From Ischnura elegans (Eukaryota > Arthropoda > Insecta > Odonata > Coenagrionidae), in NCBI RefSeq assembly GCF_921293095.1, contig NC_060253.1, forward strand, positions 77,599,992-77,663,991: 64,000 bases of DNA, read 5' to 3'. The number at the start of each line of letters is the position of its first letter. Positions within the stretch are counted from its first letter, which is position 1. Positions 37,600 to 47,866 of the stretch are shown piece by piece. Position numbers and translations under genes: made by a program. A model generated the notes under the pieces. That model saw only the letters and a program-made list of their open reading frames with translations, was not told where the DNA came from and did not search any database.

Positions 37600-38790
37600 A
37601 TAGAAATTCATCGTGCAGAAAATCAGCAGTCCTCAGCCAACATACCCACTTTCCGCCTCTGAAAATCTTCTCTCAAATTTGTAAATGTTTTGATGCAACC
37701 GCTCACCCCATATACATTTGAAACTGCTCTTTAATTTTCTGTGAAAAAGTCCTGAAGGAAATGCACTTTTAGCAACATGTTAAATCCCAGGGCCTTGTAA
37801 GCTGATAGCAATTCCTCAAAATGAGCGAAATAGTCATCCAATTTTTTGTAGTTACCCAAAAAATTCTCGCTCACGTTCCAGAGTCCAGAGGAAGCTGGTT
37901 TTTCTTCAGGTGTTTATCATCATTCTGGTGTTTCATAAACATCTAATCTTGGAAAAGTTTTCTACTTTGAGGGCCCACGAATACTCCTTCCTTGAATATA
38001 GATTCACCAAGTCAAGGCAATTGAATTTTTGAAATTGAAATGCATCACCTGTCTTGTCTATAGATCTCAAACTGTTTCACCAGTCCGAGTTTGATGTGCA
38101 ATGGTGGTAAGTAAATATTTTATGTCGAATCAATAGAAGAGGAGGATTTTGAGATCCTCAGGATCTTGATCGACATTTTTATAACCAGGAGTCTTCTTGA
38201 TGAGGCCAATTTCGTATATTGTAATGTTTTTCCCAAGCTCGGCTGCCCCATTCCAAAGAGGAAGCAGCAGTATTTTGTGAAGCCTTATTGCAGTGGCGCT
38301 AGTAAAGCGACAACTTTCAAGTCAGAGCAAACTTTCCAATTATAATCATGATAATTGATTTGTTCAAGGATTCGGCTGATATTTCCGTACGTCTCCCTCA
38401 TATCCAGTGGCGTAACTAGGAATATGCTTTGGGGGGGATGAAATGGCCTGGGGTGGTGACTCCCCCTCACCCCTTGGGGGGTTCGGTAAATTTTTTAAAA
38501 ATGACATGCCAGGAAATACATTTTACATCATTTTGGCGCTAAAAAAATTAACTTTTTTAGCAGATGCAGTTATTATAAGTGAAAACTAGAAAATGGTTTT
38601 GAATATTTTTTTTATTTCTCTGAGGCTTTGGGGGGGGATCTATCCCTCTCATCCCCCCCCCCCATAGTTACCCTACTGCTCATTTCAGCAGAGTATACCA
38701 CCGGGACTGAAGGTACCTCATTCTCATTGGCCAACAGGACCACTTAAAAGCTTGTCTTCGGTGCATCTATAAACAGTCTCCATTTTTATG
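37600..38790 (-). pseudogene. Remnant of a multicopy arthropod gene of unknown function
   Basis: The minus strand, read with frame changes, gives WRLFIDAPKTSF, MRETYGNISRILEQINYHDY, KVCSDLKVVALL, a CxFLC-like block with WDSRA wording, LPPLHIKLGLVKQF, GDAFQF, LKVHFLH and DFFPENLGAVS-like blocks. This is a family I know as very abundant in insect and other arthropod genomes, usually annotated uncharacterised and likely mobile-element derived. Many stops and shifts. It is interrupted by a hAT MITE at 38,405-38,678, and its upstream part is replaced by the BEL LTR at 38,797. Confidence 0.6.
38405..38678 (+). mobile_element. hAT-type MITE, 274 bp, with 8-bp target duplication
   Basis: Starts CAGTGGCGTAACTAGG and ends with the inverse of CAGTAGGGTAACTATGG. 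Flanks CTCATATC (38,397-38,404) and CTCATTTC (38,679-38,686) are an 8-bp target duplication with one mismatch, as expected for hAT elements. It splits the pseudogene at 37,600-38,790. G- and C-runs lie next to both ends. No coding capacity. Confidence 0.88.
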
Positions 38791-38796
38791 GGTCAA

Positions 38797-39010
38797 ATGA
38801 TATTTGGTGCGATAATAAAAGATAATGGACTGTATCACAATAAATTTAATTTGCTGGATTCCACAATCAAAGAATACATTCGCAATGGGTCACCAACTAG
38901 GGAGCATGGCATCTGCCAATCCTCTCCCTGCCATAGTTCAGGCATGACTGACTCCCACCACTGTCTCGCGCTACATCTGCGCCACAAACGTCAAGAGTCG
39001 GAACATAACG
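38797..39010 (-). repeat. 3' LTR of the BEL element (truncated)
   Basis: About 85-90% identical by eye to the first half of the LTR at 42,390-42,605. Similarity stops at about 38,797, where the sequence passes directly into the arthropod-gene remnant. On the minus strand the LTR starts (C)GTTATGTTC, equivalent to TGTCATGTGTTC in the 5' LTR. Confidence 0.85.
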
Positions 39011-39340
39011 CCCGCAAAAAAATGGATATGGGGCCCATTTTTTTTAATAGCACAAAATAAAATGTAATCAAATGTCAGTTTCATTTAAAGGCAAAAGACA
39101 AATCTTATTTATGGGCCTCTTAAATGTTCCCTGTTTGGTTAGCACTGCTGCCACACGCACATGTCTGTTGACACCAGGATGAACTTGTTCAATTACACCT
39201 AGGTTCCAGGACATAGATGTGTTGTCTTCCTTTAAAACCACTTATGCACCCAGATTAATGTTTTTCCTGACTATGCACCACTTGTTTCTTTGCTGCAGAG
39301 TAGTCAAATAGTCATTCGAACACTTCTTCCAGAACTGCTG

Positions 39341-42075
39341 TCATCTAGAAAAGAAGCCAATTCTTATGTCAATTAGATCTGGTTCTGGGATAGAGGTAAT
39401 GGGTTGGCCAATGAGATAATGGCTAGGAGTTAAGGCAGAGGGATCGTTTGGATCGTTGGACAGAGCAACTAAAAGCCTTGAATTGAGGCACCCTTCAATT
39501 TGCGTAACAAGGGTGGTGAATTCTTCAAAGCTCAAGCACACCATTCCCATGACTCTTTTCAGATGATACTTGAAGGACTTAACACCAGCCTCCCATATTC
39601 CACCAAAGTGAGGAGATCGGGGTGGAATGAAGTGCCAGCGTATCCCTTCTCTACTTGAAAACTCAGTCACAGATTCATGTTTTTGAACTGTACTCACGTT
39701 CTTACATAAGCTTTGTAACTCCTTATCGGCTCCCACGAACCTAGTCCCATTGTCACTGTAGATATTTTGGCACCTCCTTCGACAAGAAATGAATCTCTTA
39801 ACCTGTCAGCACCCAAAGTTTTTTTAAATCACACATCTTTCACTTTTATAAAATATGATACATATGAGCTCAACATAATGAGCAATATTCAAACTGGCTG
39901 ACTAATAAAGGAAACCTACTAAGTATGTGCACCGTAATGTATGCTAAAATTCACATATTATATGCATTGCAGGAGCATTGGCCATATGGCACCCGCGGGC
40001 GTTGACGGGTTAAAGGCTGCAAGAAATGCTTGAGCTGTCATGCCACTAACTACCTCCAAATGTATAGCACACGTGGCAAGACATATGAACACTGCTGTAC
40101 AGCATAACTCTTATTCTGGATCGTGGTAAACCTGATCTTATGAAAAAGGTACTGCATAGTCAATCCCTGTATTTCTAAAGGGTGTAGAGGGATTAACTCC
40201 GCAGCTCGGAAGCTGTCCCATTAACTGTGTCATTGCTTGAGCCCTTAACTTGCTACAAGGCAAACAGCAATGGACTATCATTCTAATCACATTCCTTCCA
40301 TTAGGGATTCAAAATCTCTCTCTCAGAGAATTCAGTAAAAATTGGCCTCTTGCATGAAGAAGTCACTTGTGTTCCTCTTGGATTATGATTTTGGTTAAAT
40401 GATGTCGTTGTGGTAAAATAGCAGGATGCTTCTGTTGAAAGGGTAGGTCGGAATTCTGCAATCGGCCTCCTACCCATAGAAGTCCATCCTCATAACAGAT
40501 TGGATTCAGGGATTTTAAATTACTCTTACAACTAACAGCCCCATTGTCTTTAAGGTCATGTATCTCCTGACAGAATTCACTATACTGTGTCATCTTGATC
40601 AAGAGCTGAAGTGATTTCCCCATTTCTTCCAGAGTTAATTCACCGATTTGTCTTCTTACACGTTTGGTTCTTGAATACTCTTTGAAGCGTATACAATACG
40701 CTATCACTCGTTGCAATTTCCTCAGACTAGAAAACCATTCTATGATACTAGATGTTTGAACGTTCAAGCTTTTTTCGAAGGTTTTCCTCCCCCTTTTCTG
40801 TTCTGGAATTTCTTCTGCCATGACGTGTAAAGGAGTTCGGCCATGTAACTGGCATTCTGCGAATCCATGAAGGTCCGATCCACCTTGTTCTGTTATGGGT
40901 AAGGATATCTGCAGTTACTCCCCTCTTCAGGATTATCTTCTGATGAAACGTGACACCATTGTGGATCTGACGCTTTTTCTTGTATCTCTGCCACTTTATT
41001 TGCTACAAATGTTTCCCATTTACTTGGTGATGCTGCTATCACCGTAGAATCAGTCCACAAAAATGTCTAGAATTTGATGTGGCTAACTGCAGTAGTCACC
41101 TTTTCGAATAGATGTGCTAACACTAAAGCTGCGCACAATTCAATACGTGGAAGCAAAACCCGTTTCACTGGACCCACTCTTGACTTAGCACAAAGTGGTT
41201 TAACTATTGTCTGGCCCCTTTCATTGGTTGATCAAATATAGATGCAAGCACCATTTGCCTTCTCGGAGAAACCGTGAATTTGAAGATCACTAAGGCTTCC
41301 TTTAACAACTGCTAGCCTATCAATAAAGATTTCGTCAATTTTCTGAAGTTGAGTGTACCAATGTTGCCATTGCTGTAGCAGTTATTTTGGTAGTTCTCCA
41401 TCCCAGTCTATTCCCTTTAACCAAATCCTTAATTCCCTTTAAAAATTCCCACTAATAAATTTTTAAATTTAAAAATTTATTAAAAGCCCAATAGTGATAA
41501 CTGGCAGGAGAATCTTGCCAGTTATCACTATTAGGCTTATAAGACCCAACAGATCAAAAATGGAAGAAATGATTCCTATCACCGTTCTCTTAGTAGTATG
41601 GTTCCTAAATCTGGATTCTTGATATTTGTGAAGACCGTTGATGATCTGAAATTGGTCAGCTGCTGCATGCCAAAGACGACCCAAAGTTGTCACCTTGTCT
41701 TGACTGTCCAGACGCAGTGGAAGGTGCACTTCTTTAAGTTCTAGGTGAATACATAGATTCCAGTAATGCTGGATGATTTTAACACCATTTGCATAAGTTA
41801 AATCCACCCTTTTCCAATAGTTTTATGAGCTGGTCTTGGCATTCAAGAGCTTCGTTGAGATTCGATGCACCGCATAAGCAATCATCCACGTAGAAGTCAT
41901 GAGAAAGGATTTCTGCTCCCTATGGATAATCGCCTTCTCCATCTTGGGCTAATTGTTGCAGACACCTAGTTGCCAAGAATGGTGCTGACGATGTGCTGTA
42001 GGTAACTGTCTGTAACTCAAAGGTTGTTATAGGTTCTGTCGTAGAGTTTCTCCATAAGATTCTCTGAATAATAAT
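39341..42075 (-). pseudogene. BEL/Pao pol: reverse transcriptase, RNase H, integrase
   Basis: Minus strand, descending. RT catalytic box FYVDDCLCGA at about 41,867-41,897. RT/RNase H linker at 41,469-41,807 (ATTKRTVIG-like, IFDLLGLISLIVI). RNase H at about 41,020-41,200 (RVLLPRIELCAALVLAHLFE, LWTDSTVIA, KWETFVANKVAEIQ, WCHVSSEDNP). Integrase N-terminal zinc region at 40,363-40,821 (LQRVIAYCIRF, VGGRLQNSDL, HPAILPQRHHLT). Integrase catalytic parts at 40,014-40,060 (LEVVSGMTAQAFLAA) and 39,700-39,797 (IYSDNGTRFVGADKEL). C-terminal part at 39,341-39,660 (WHFIPPRSPHFGGIWEAGVK, EGCLNSRLL, LTPSHYLIG). Several stops and frame changes; not functional. Confidence 0.92.
39802..40009. mobile_element. 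piggyBac-type MITE, 208 bp, TTAA-flanked
   Basis: TTAA at 39,798-39,801 and 40,010-40,013. Ends read CCTGTCAGCACCC and, inverted, CCCGTCAACGCCC. It interrupts the BEL integrase between the LEVVSG and IYSDNG blocks, whose reading joins across it. No coding capacity. Confidence 0.88.
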
Positions 42076-42166
42076 GCTCTTGAATGCCAAGACCAGCTCA
42101 TTAAACTATTGAAAAAGGGTGGATTTAACTTACGCAAATGGTGTTAAAATCATCCAGCATTACTGA
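41760..42166. repeat. Inverted duplication inside the BEL element (91-bp arms)
   Basis: The sequence at 41,760-41,850 (minus-strand RT, LLEKGGFNL region) is repeated as its inverse complement at 42,076-42,166 with only a few differences. The 225-bp spacer carries the YVDD box. The plus-strand copy therefore sits between RT and 5' LTR in the wrong orientation. Confidence 0.9.
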
Positions 42167-42167
42167 A

Positions 42168-42605
42168 TGTTGCTTCACAAATTAATTTCACTGTTGAACA
42201 CTACACTAGAGGCGCCAACGGAGAGATAGCTATAGCGTGGAGATTAGCGCTGCCGAGTGCGCGTTCCCTGACAAGGTTGTACTCTCAGAGCAGCGTAGAA
42301 GTGGCCTTACTCGCTTATAGCCACATGACCTAAGAGTCAATCTTCATTCGTAGAATCCGGCATCCGCAAGGACCAAAAAATGTTTGGTGCAATAATAAAA
42401 GATAATGGACTGTATCACGATAAATTTAATTCGCTGGATTCACATCTCTGGATTCCATGAACAAAGAATACATTTGCAATGAGTCACCAATTAGGGAGCA
42501 TGGCATCTGCTGAACCTCTCCCTGCCATAGTTCAGGCGTGACTGACTCCCACCACTGTCTCGTGCTACATCAGCGCCACGAACGTCAAGAGTCGAACACA
42601 TGACA
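42168..42605 (-). repeat. 5' LTR of the BEL element
   Basis: On the minus strand it begins TGTCATGTGTTCGACTC and ends GTGAAGCAACA, giving canonical TG...CA termini and a length of 438 bp. Its first half matches 38,797-39,010, apart from a short internal duplication (GGATTCACATCTCTGGATTCC on plus, about 42,433-42,454). The second half has no partner because the 3' LTR is truncated. Confidence 0.8.
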
Positions 42606-42740
42606 CCATCAGTTTTATTACCAATGCACTTGTATTAGAGCAAAACAATGTCTTCATTTTCTGTAAAAGTATTAATTTCAGTGCTGTCTGGTCCTATTAG
42701 AGGAGATTTTTACAGCTTACTCTAAGAGATAAGTTAAAAA

Positions 42741-42942
42741 TAATGAAACACTGACTTGCAATTTTCCACAAAAATAAAATTTAATTCGACTCGAGTTTCG
42801 ATGTCACTACATCATTTTCAAGGTACAACTGAGAGAGTTGAGAGACCCTCTCAGTTGTACCTTGAAAATGATGTAGTAACATTGAAACTCGAGTCGAATT
42901 AAATTTTATTTTTGTGGAAAATTGCAAGTTAGTGTTTCATTA
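42741..42942. repeat. 202-bp near-perfect palindrome
   Basis: Arms of about 95 bp (42,741-42,836 and 42,848-42,942) are inverted copies with only a few mismatches, for example AATTCGACTCGAGTTTC and ATGATGTAGT. The loop is about 10 bases (around AGTTGAGAGACC). Flanks show no clear target duplication. Resembles a foldback MITE. Confidence 0.93.
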
Positions 42943-43168
42943 TGAATCAATTCCACTCCATCTCGCTTGATTCCTCGAATTTCATAGATAAGTTAAAGTC
43001 AAGATCCAAGAAGTTGAGGTATCCTCTTAGGCAACTCCCTTACCAGTACATTCAATTCTGGCTGTGTTACGAGGTGAGGCTATTGATCAGCTGAACCATT
43101 GGAGCACTCTTTATCATCGCTCGGAGTATTTGTCCCCGCCTTTGTTCGAAGTCTCTCAAATCAATTTC

Positions 43169-43498
43169 TCACTCTAGAGTATAGGTTTGTCGGAGCCCAG
43201 GGATCAGCAAAGATTTGTTTTGAGGAATTGGTCTTATTGCTGAAGGTAAAATAGGAAAATTAATTATATGCTTACTTTTGCAGGAGAACCCGACGGTAAA
43301 AATCATAGTAAAGTAACAATCCGTGAATAGACAGCGAGGATCAAGCCAAACCTTGGTTACATCAAATAGTAATGATTTACGGGTACCATTGAGCTGTTTG
43401 GTCGAACTACTGTGACAAGTAGTGCAGTAAAATCTTGGAGTACAATTATTGTCCTGATTGGCAAATTGGCAGCCTAAGTAAAATTTATAAATTAGCAC
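43169..43498 (-). pseudogene. Fragment of a Cys-rich arthropod multicopy domain of unknown function
   Basis: A 109-codon open frame gives GCQFANQDNNCTPRFYC, CTTCHSSSTKQLNGTRKS, a W.DP block, TDCYFTM and INFPILPSAIRPIP. This order (CCxxC-like, GxRxSxxF, TDCYFC, PSAIRPVP) is one I know from numerous uncharacterised arthropod proteins, often present in many copies. The Cys in TDCYFC is lost here. No start context, and the neighbours are mobile-element debris, so treated as a decayed copy. Confidence 0.55.
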
Positions 43499-44904
43499 AT
43501 ATGTCCAAACCAGAGCGGGCGAGTAATTGCGAGTGCCATCATAGTAAAGCGAATCTTCCCAACTAAATTGCTACATATTTTAATTATTGCCACCAAATTA
43601 TGAAGCAAAATATCTTAGTATTAATACTATTCCTTGTTGATAAATATTTCCATCGTTCGAGGTAAAATGGAAGCTGTAAAATTTAGAAAATCCGCACCAA
43701 AAAAATTTTTATACTGGAGGACTTATGTTTGCCGAGTTCTACATACTACTACATGTCACAAAATAGTTGTAGTATTACCCTATATCATAGATCACATAGT
43801 GTAGAATACAAATATGTAGTACTTTAAAAAATTTCTCCAAAAAAGTTGAAAAAATGACTTTTGACCAGCCTTTTCCGATTTAGGACCACTGTGCTTCACC
43901 CCTTTGCTTTGAAGGCAACGACATCACATGCAAGATCTGACGTGTTCCTTCCCTGCTCCTTCTCTCATAGCCTCATTGCTTGAAAGACGAAGGAAGCGCA
44001 CTCCTTCCCCTCGACCTCTCCTTAAGCGCTCTTCACTTATAAGCATTTCCCATTTCTTCTATCCACCATTTAGTCCAACAATGTACACTCTCGTTTGAAT
44101 TTTTTAAACTGCAGGTTTTGACACCAATATAATTTTCAGTTGCAATAATCCTCATAATATCGTCTACAGATGATTTTTGAAAAATCAGGTCCTTAGCATA
44201 ATGGAAACTACTCGGCAAGAGAGATGTTGACTATTAACCAAGTATTGTCCATCAAAACTATGCGCTTCTTTAACTTATATATGCAATTACTATTGGCAGT
44301 AAAAATGCCGCGGGATGCCCACTCGTAGCAGTAAAATTTACGCACCCTCTGGAGCAAAAAACCCCATGCGATCTTTCCAATGTTCACCTCTGAGGCACTG
44401 ATTCAACGAGTAAGAAACGAAATAGGAGCATTGTAAAAACATGCCACTAAGGGAAAAATTGCCTGTTTTTGACCTAGGGTTTCAGATGACTGACTCGCTG
44501 AAAACCAAAGCCACTCAGTTCCCCTTTTCTGCTGCAATTTCTAGGAAAAAGGTGCATCTCTTAAGGTTGTTTCACATGGGGCACGTACTTGCACAATCTG
44601 ATGTGTGTACAAACATGTAGAGAAAATTGCATTGTGTAAGGCAGTAAAATTAGTGGAACACATGCAAGAATGCGTGGACGTGAGATGACAAAATAGCCCA
44701 TTCTAATTTCGTTCAAACATTCACCATACCCATAGAATAGAGAAATAGTAATTTAAGAACAATCATCATTTTGGTGACATTTCTTTCGATGCTCAAAGAC
44801 AACACAATCAATAATAATGACACAGAAGAGCAAGGCAAAAAACAGTAATCAATCTCATTCATTAAGACCACTACAGACAATAGACGTTATATACTTTCAA
44901 AAGG
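43499..44904. other. No confirmed gene
   Basis: The minus frame at 44,033-44,218 (begins at TTG, 61 codons, stop TGA) looks protein-like in composition, but no domain or supported splice structure could be found. The rest is non-coding. Confidence 0.4.
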
Positions 44905-44923
44905 TGTATGCTTCTTATCTGCA

Positions 44924-44929
44924 TTTATT
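44924..44929 (-). promoter_or_regulatory. Candidate poly(A) signal AATAAA
   Basis: The first canonical AATAAA I noticed downstream of the 73-aa gene on the minus strand, about 660 bases past its stop codon. It would give a 3' UTR of roughly 680 bases. Position only; no cleavage-site evidence. Confidence 0.35.
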
Positions 44930-45591
44930 TATATTTCACTTTAAATTTAAACAACATAATTTTTGGCACAAGTCTTTCAGCCCAAAGAAGAAATCATATG
45001 CACGTGCCAAATTGGTACTAAAAATAGTCCCAGTCTTCCTTAGAAAGGCAACCAAGTTAATGAGATGAATTCAGTTAAATTAGTAACGGGAGGTAAGAGG
45101 CCACATTTTTAGAAAGAACCGTGATACAAACTGATTATAGATTGAAATTAAAAATAATGAGGGACAGTGAAATTAACTCGGCACCTCTAGCAATAAAACG
45201 GAAGCAGGCACACGAATGTAAGCCATAGCCAAGTAATCTGTGGACAGTATATTCTTTCAGACATTGTCAACACCTGGATAAATAAATCACAATACACTCA
45301 TTAACACTTGTGTAGCACCGCGACACATCCATATCCTCATAGCTGACTTAGCATATAATTCCTCACCAAGTTTCAGGTACTCATTATAATCAAGGTTTTC
45401 TGACGAGGAAAACATTTTCAATCCCTCTAACTTACTTTAATCATTACATTTCGCTTCCAGGTCCTCCATGATGGGCTGAAGACAAACATAACCATAGAAC
45501 TTTCAAACTGACAACAGCTACGAATTTTCATTGCTCCGGAGATTCAATAACATCAGCAAAGATGTTGCATAAAAAAGGAACTGTAACGTAA

Positions 45592-45969
45592 TCACAACTT
45601 GGGCAATGGGTTATTCTTCTCGCAAAGTACAGCATGAGTACGGTCAAGGGAATTGGAGGCCTGAAAAAGAAAAGCAGAAACAAACAATCGGCTATAAGAA
45701 TTAGCATCAAAATTTTAAATGAATTCTGAAAGCTTACATTATTCTCGGCGACGGCTAAGGAACTGCCTAAATCAGTCGATTGCTGCAAGTCGCACATCAA
45801 TCGCTCCCTATGGACAATACAGAAAAAGTTACTTAATAACGGAAATAATCATTCAACATAATACCTTCCCGGGATAACGTACTTACACACTTGATAGTAT
45901 TGAATTTACATCAGTTAGCGTGTGTAAAATCTCATTTTTCAAAGAATTTTTCCTGGCTTCTAGATCCAT
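45592..45969 (-). CDS. Small three-exon gene, 73-aa predicted helical protein, function unknown
   Basis: Spliced model on the minus strand: exon 1 45,887-45,969, exon 2 45,738-45,807, exon 3 45,592-45,660. The ATG has a strong context (A at -3, G at +4). Introns of 79 and 77 nt begin GTAAGT and GTAAGC and end in pyrimidine-rich tracts with TAG and CAG; phases match exactly (2+70 nt, then phase 0). The product starts MDLEARKNSLKNEILHTL, continues VNSILSSVERLMCDLQQS and ends CEKNNPLPKL, then TGA. The first 45 residues look amphipathic, suggesting a short helical or coiled-coil subunit. Unlike its neighbours it has no stops or shifts. Alternative: an acceptor TTCAG at about 45,475 could give another C-terminus (PIMEDLEAKCND). 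No family recognised. Confidence 0.6.
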
Positions 45970-46649
45970 CGTTCGTAATTCCTTGAATCGGTATCTCTTA
46001 ATTACCAAAACGCCTTACAACTATGAAGCTCACTCCGTATGTCAACAATAATCGACACACCAATGTTCTCCAGGGCAGAAAATCTTGAATACGCCGATAA
46101 ATCCGAATTTATCACCGACAGACAATCATCACAACTGAACACGACTATTATAATGTTTTAGAATGAATGATAATCAAGCAGAGCAACGGACAAGGGTGAC
46201 AACTCAAAGTGAAAACTTCACAACGAAGAAATCAAAACATGATAATATGAGATCATTGAAGGCGGGAAAATCAACCGGAAACTACTTCGATTGAATAAGT
46301 GACAAATTAACCAAAAAAGTGGGCAACTATGTATTTGATGCACATAAAACTAAAATAAAAAATATAAAATTAATTAGTTAGTTTTTATTGTAAGGGTGGA
46401 TGTACTATTGACAAATTTTGAATACATTTGACATACAATGACTAGAGACGCTAGAAGCGCTCGATTTCAAATGCCGTTGCTGGATGAAGGCGGTTTAGAA
46501 TTTTAACTGCGGGAGGTCTGGGGATCCCCACTCTGGGGATTCCACTCGAGTGGAATACATATAATAAATAAATTTTGAAATTTTAATCGTTACCCTCTTG
46601 AGATTGAATTGGATCTTGCCATGTTGAAATAAGTTAGTATACATTATTA

Positions 46650-46800
46650 TTGCCGGCCTAAGTGGCGGAGGAGTAAAGTCTTGGCCTGCCAAACAGGAGG
46701 TCGCAGGATAAGTCCCACCTGGGTAAGTAACGCGCACAAACAACCATGCTCTATCCAGGGCATGGTTGTTTGTGTGCGTTAAATTGTTAACATGTAAATA
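46650..46800 (+). mobile_element. tRNA-derived SINE
   Basis: GGCCTAAGTGGCGGAGG resembles a pol III A box region and GAGGTCGCAGGATAAGTCC a B box (GGTTCGANTCC-like), about 35 bases apart with a CCTGCCAAACAGG hairpin between them. It is followed by a hairpin with about 18-bp arms (CACAAACAACCATGC and inverse, 46,733-46,779). The body probably ends near 46,800. Part of a dispersed family; not a functional tRNA, because the acceptor stem is not closed. Confidence 0.6.
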
Positions 46801-47866
46801 ACCCCGATGTAAAAGGCCTTATAGACCTGTTTTCAGTGGTAACATCATTGAAATCAAGTTAACTGCTCATTGTTTGTATTCTGACTGTACAATTTGTCAG
46901 TTTCAGATCAGGAGGGTGCCTAAGATTTCCAGACTGGAGGATGCACTGGGATATGTCCCGGCGGCCCAGCATGTATTTTTTTATGCATTCATTTTGATGG
47001 TTTTGGTAGTGATTTCCGGCATTATGATTAGATTGTGAAAGTTTGTGGAACCATGCAATAGGGGTCCATTAATTTCGTGAAATGATATTGGAAATTTTTG
47101 AGATATCATCAGATTTGGCTCGAACCCCTCTCTCCTCCCCCGCCCTATAATGTCACATGAGGTTGTTCATAATATGTATGTACATACTTTCTGTGGAAAT
47201 ACCTACATCTATGCATCATTGCGTTGGATGAATTAAAAAAAACAATTTACTTATTTTTATTTATAAGATAAGACTATAGTCTTATAGTACTATATATATA
47301 GTACTTAAGATTATTAAGACTGAAGTCTAGAATCACATTTTACACTGTTTCTTGCGGAAAAAAATGACATCATACTTGCCAGTACCTCCCTCTCTCCTTA
47401 GGTGAGAATTGGCTTGACTCGCTCCCCCCTAAACGCCTCACTAAATTGACAGATGCTCCCTTTCTTGCGAGAGATGTGATATGAAAGAAGTGTACTGCTA
47501 CCTTGACCTCACACTGAAATTCAATCAATCTGTTTGTTTGGGACTAATCCCTGAGAGATTGGAGGAAAGAATCACTTAATTGACTATAAAAAACAATATC
47601 TTAAGATTCGAGGCTAAAGTGCCTGTGCCTATTATTTAAAAATTAATCATTATTCATGCATACTCTTTTAAATGAAGGGCACTCATACAAGTTCTGAAAT
47701 TCTATTTACCCTAAGACTACTCAGGGAACAAACTACCAAAATACAATCAAAAATTTTCCATGTGTACCTTGATCCTTATGATTTTTGAACCATGAGTTTG
47801 TGATGAATAACTAATTCTTTCTCTTGCAAAATTCTGCTGCTTTTTCTCCCCTGTCGTTCCGCATTC
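46801..47866. other. No recognisable gene
   Basis: Contains short palindromes at about 47,265-47,310 (AAGACTATAGTCTT and AGTACTATATATATAGTACT). Otherwise featureless. Confidence 0.5.

Larger units (their letters stand above)
38797..42605 (-). mobile_element. BEL/Pao LTR retrotransposon, internally deleted and decayed
   Basis: Two direct repeats (38,797-39,010 and 42,168-42,605) flank a minus-strand pol remnant. The repeats share AATAATGGACTGTATCAC-type sequence, GGAGCATGGCATCTGC and CGTCAAGAGTCG in the same order, and behave as 3' and 5' LTR. Order on the minus strand is 5' LTR, inverted RT fragment, RT, RNase H, integrase, 3' LTR. gag, protease and the RT N-terminus are missing. A 208-bp MITE sits in the integrase. 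Confidence 0.85.

Noticed and set aside
38788..39060. A 90-codon plus-strand frame
   Set aside because: It is the BEL 3' LTR read in the non-coding direction; the same frame is broken in the other LTR.
45528..45800. A single 90-codon open frame on the minus strand with a hydrophobic middle that looks like a membrane segment
   Set aside because: The hydrophobic part is the pyrimidine-rich end of intron 2 read through; the spliced model fits much better.
46650..46730. A possible tRNA gene
   Set aside because: A- and B-box-like words are present but the acceptor stem does not close and the B box is degenerate; a SINE is the better reading.
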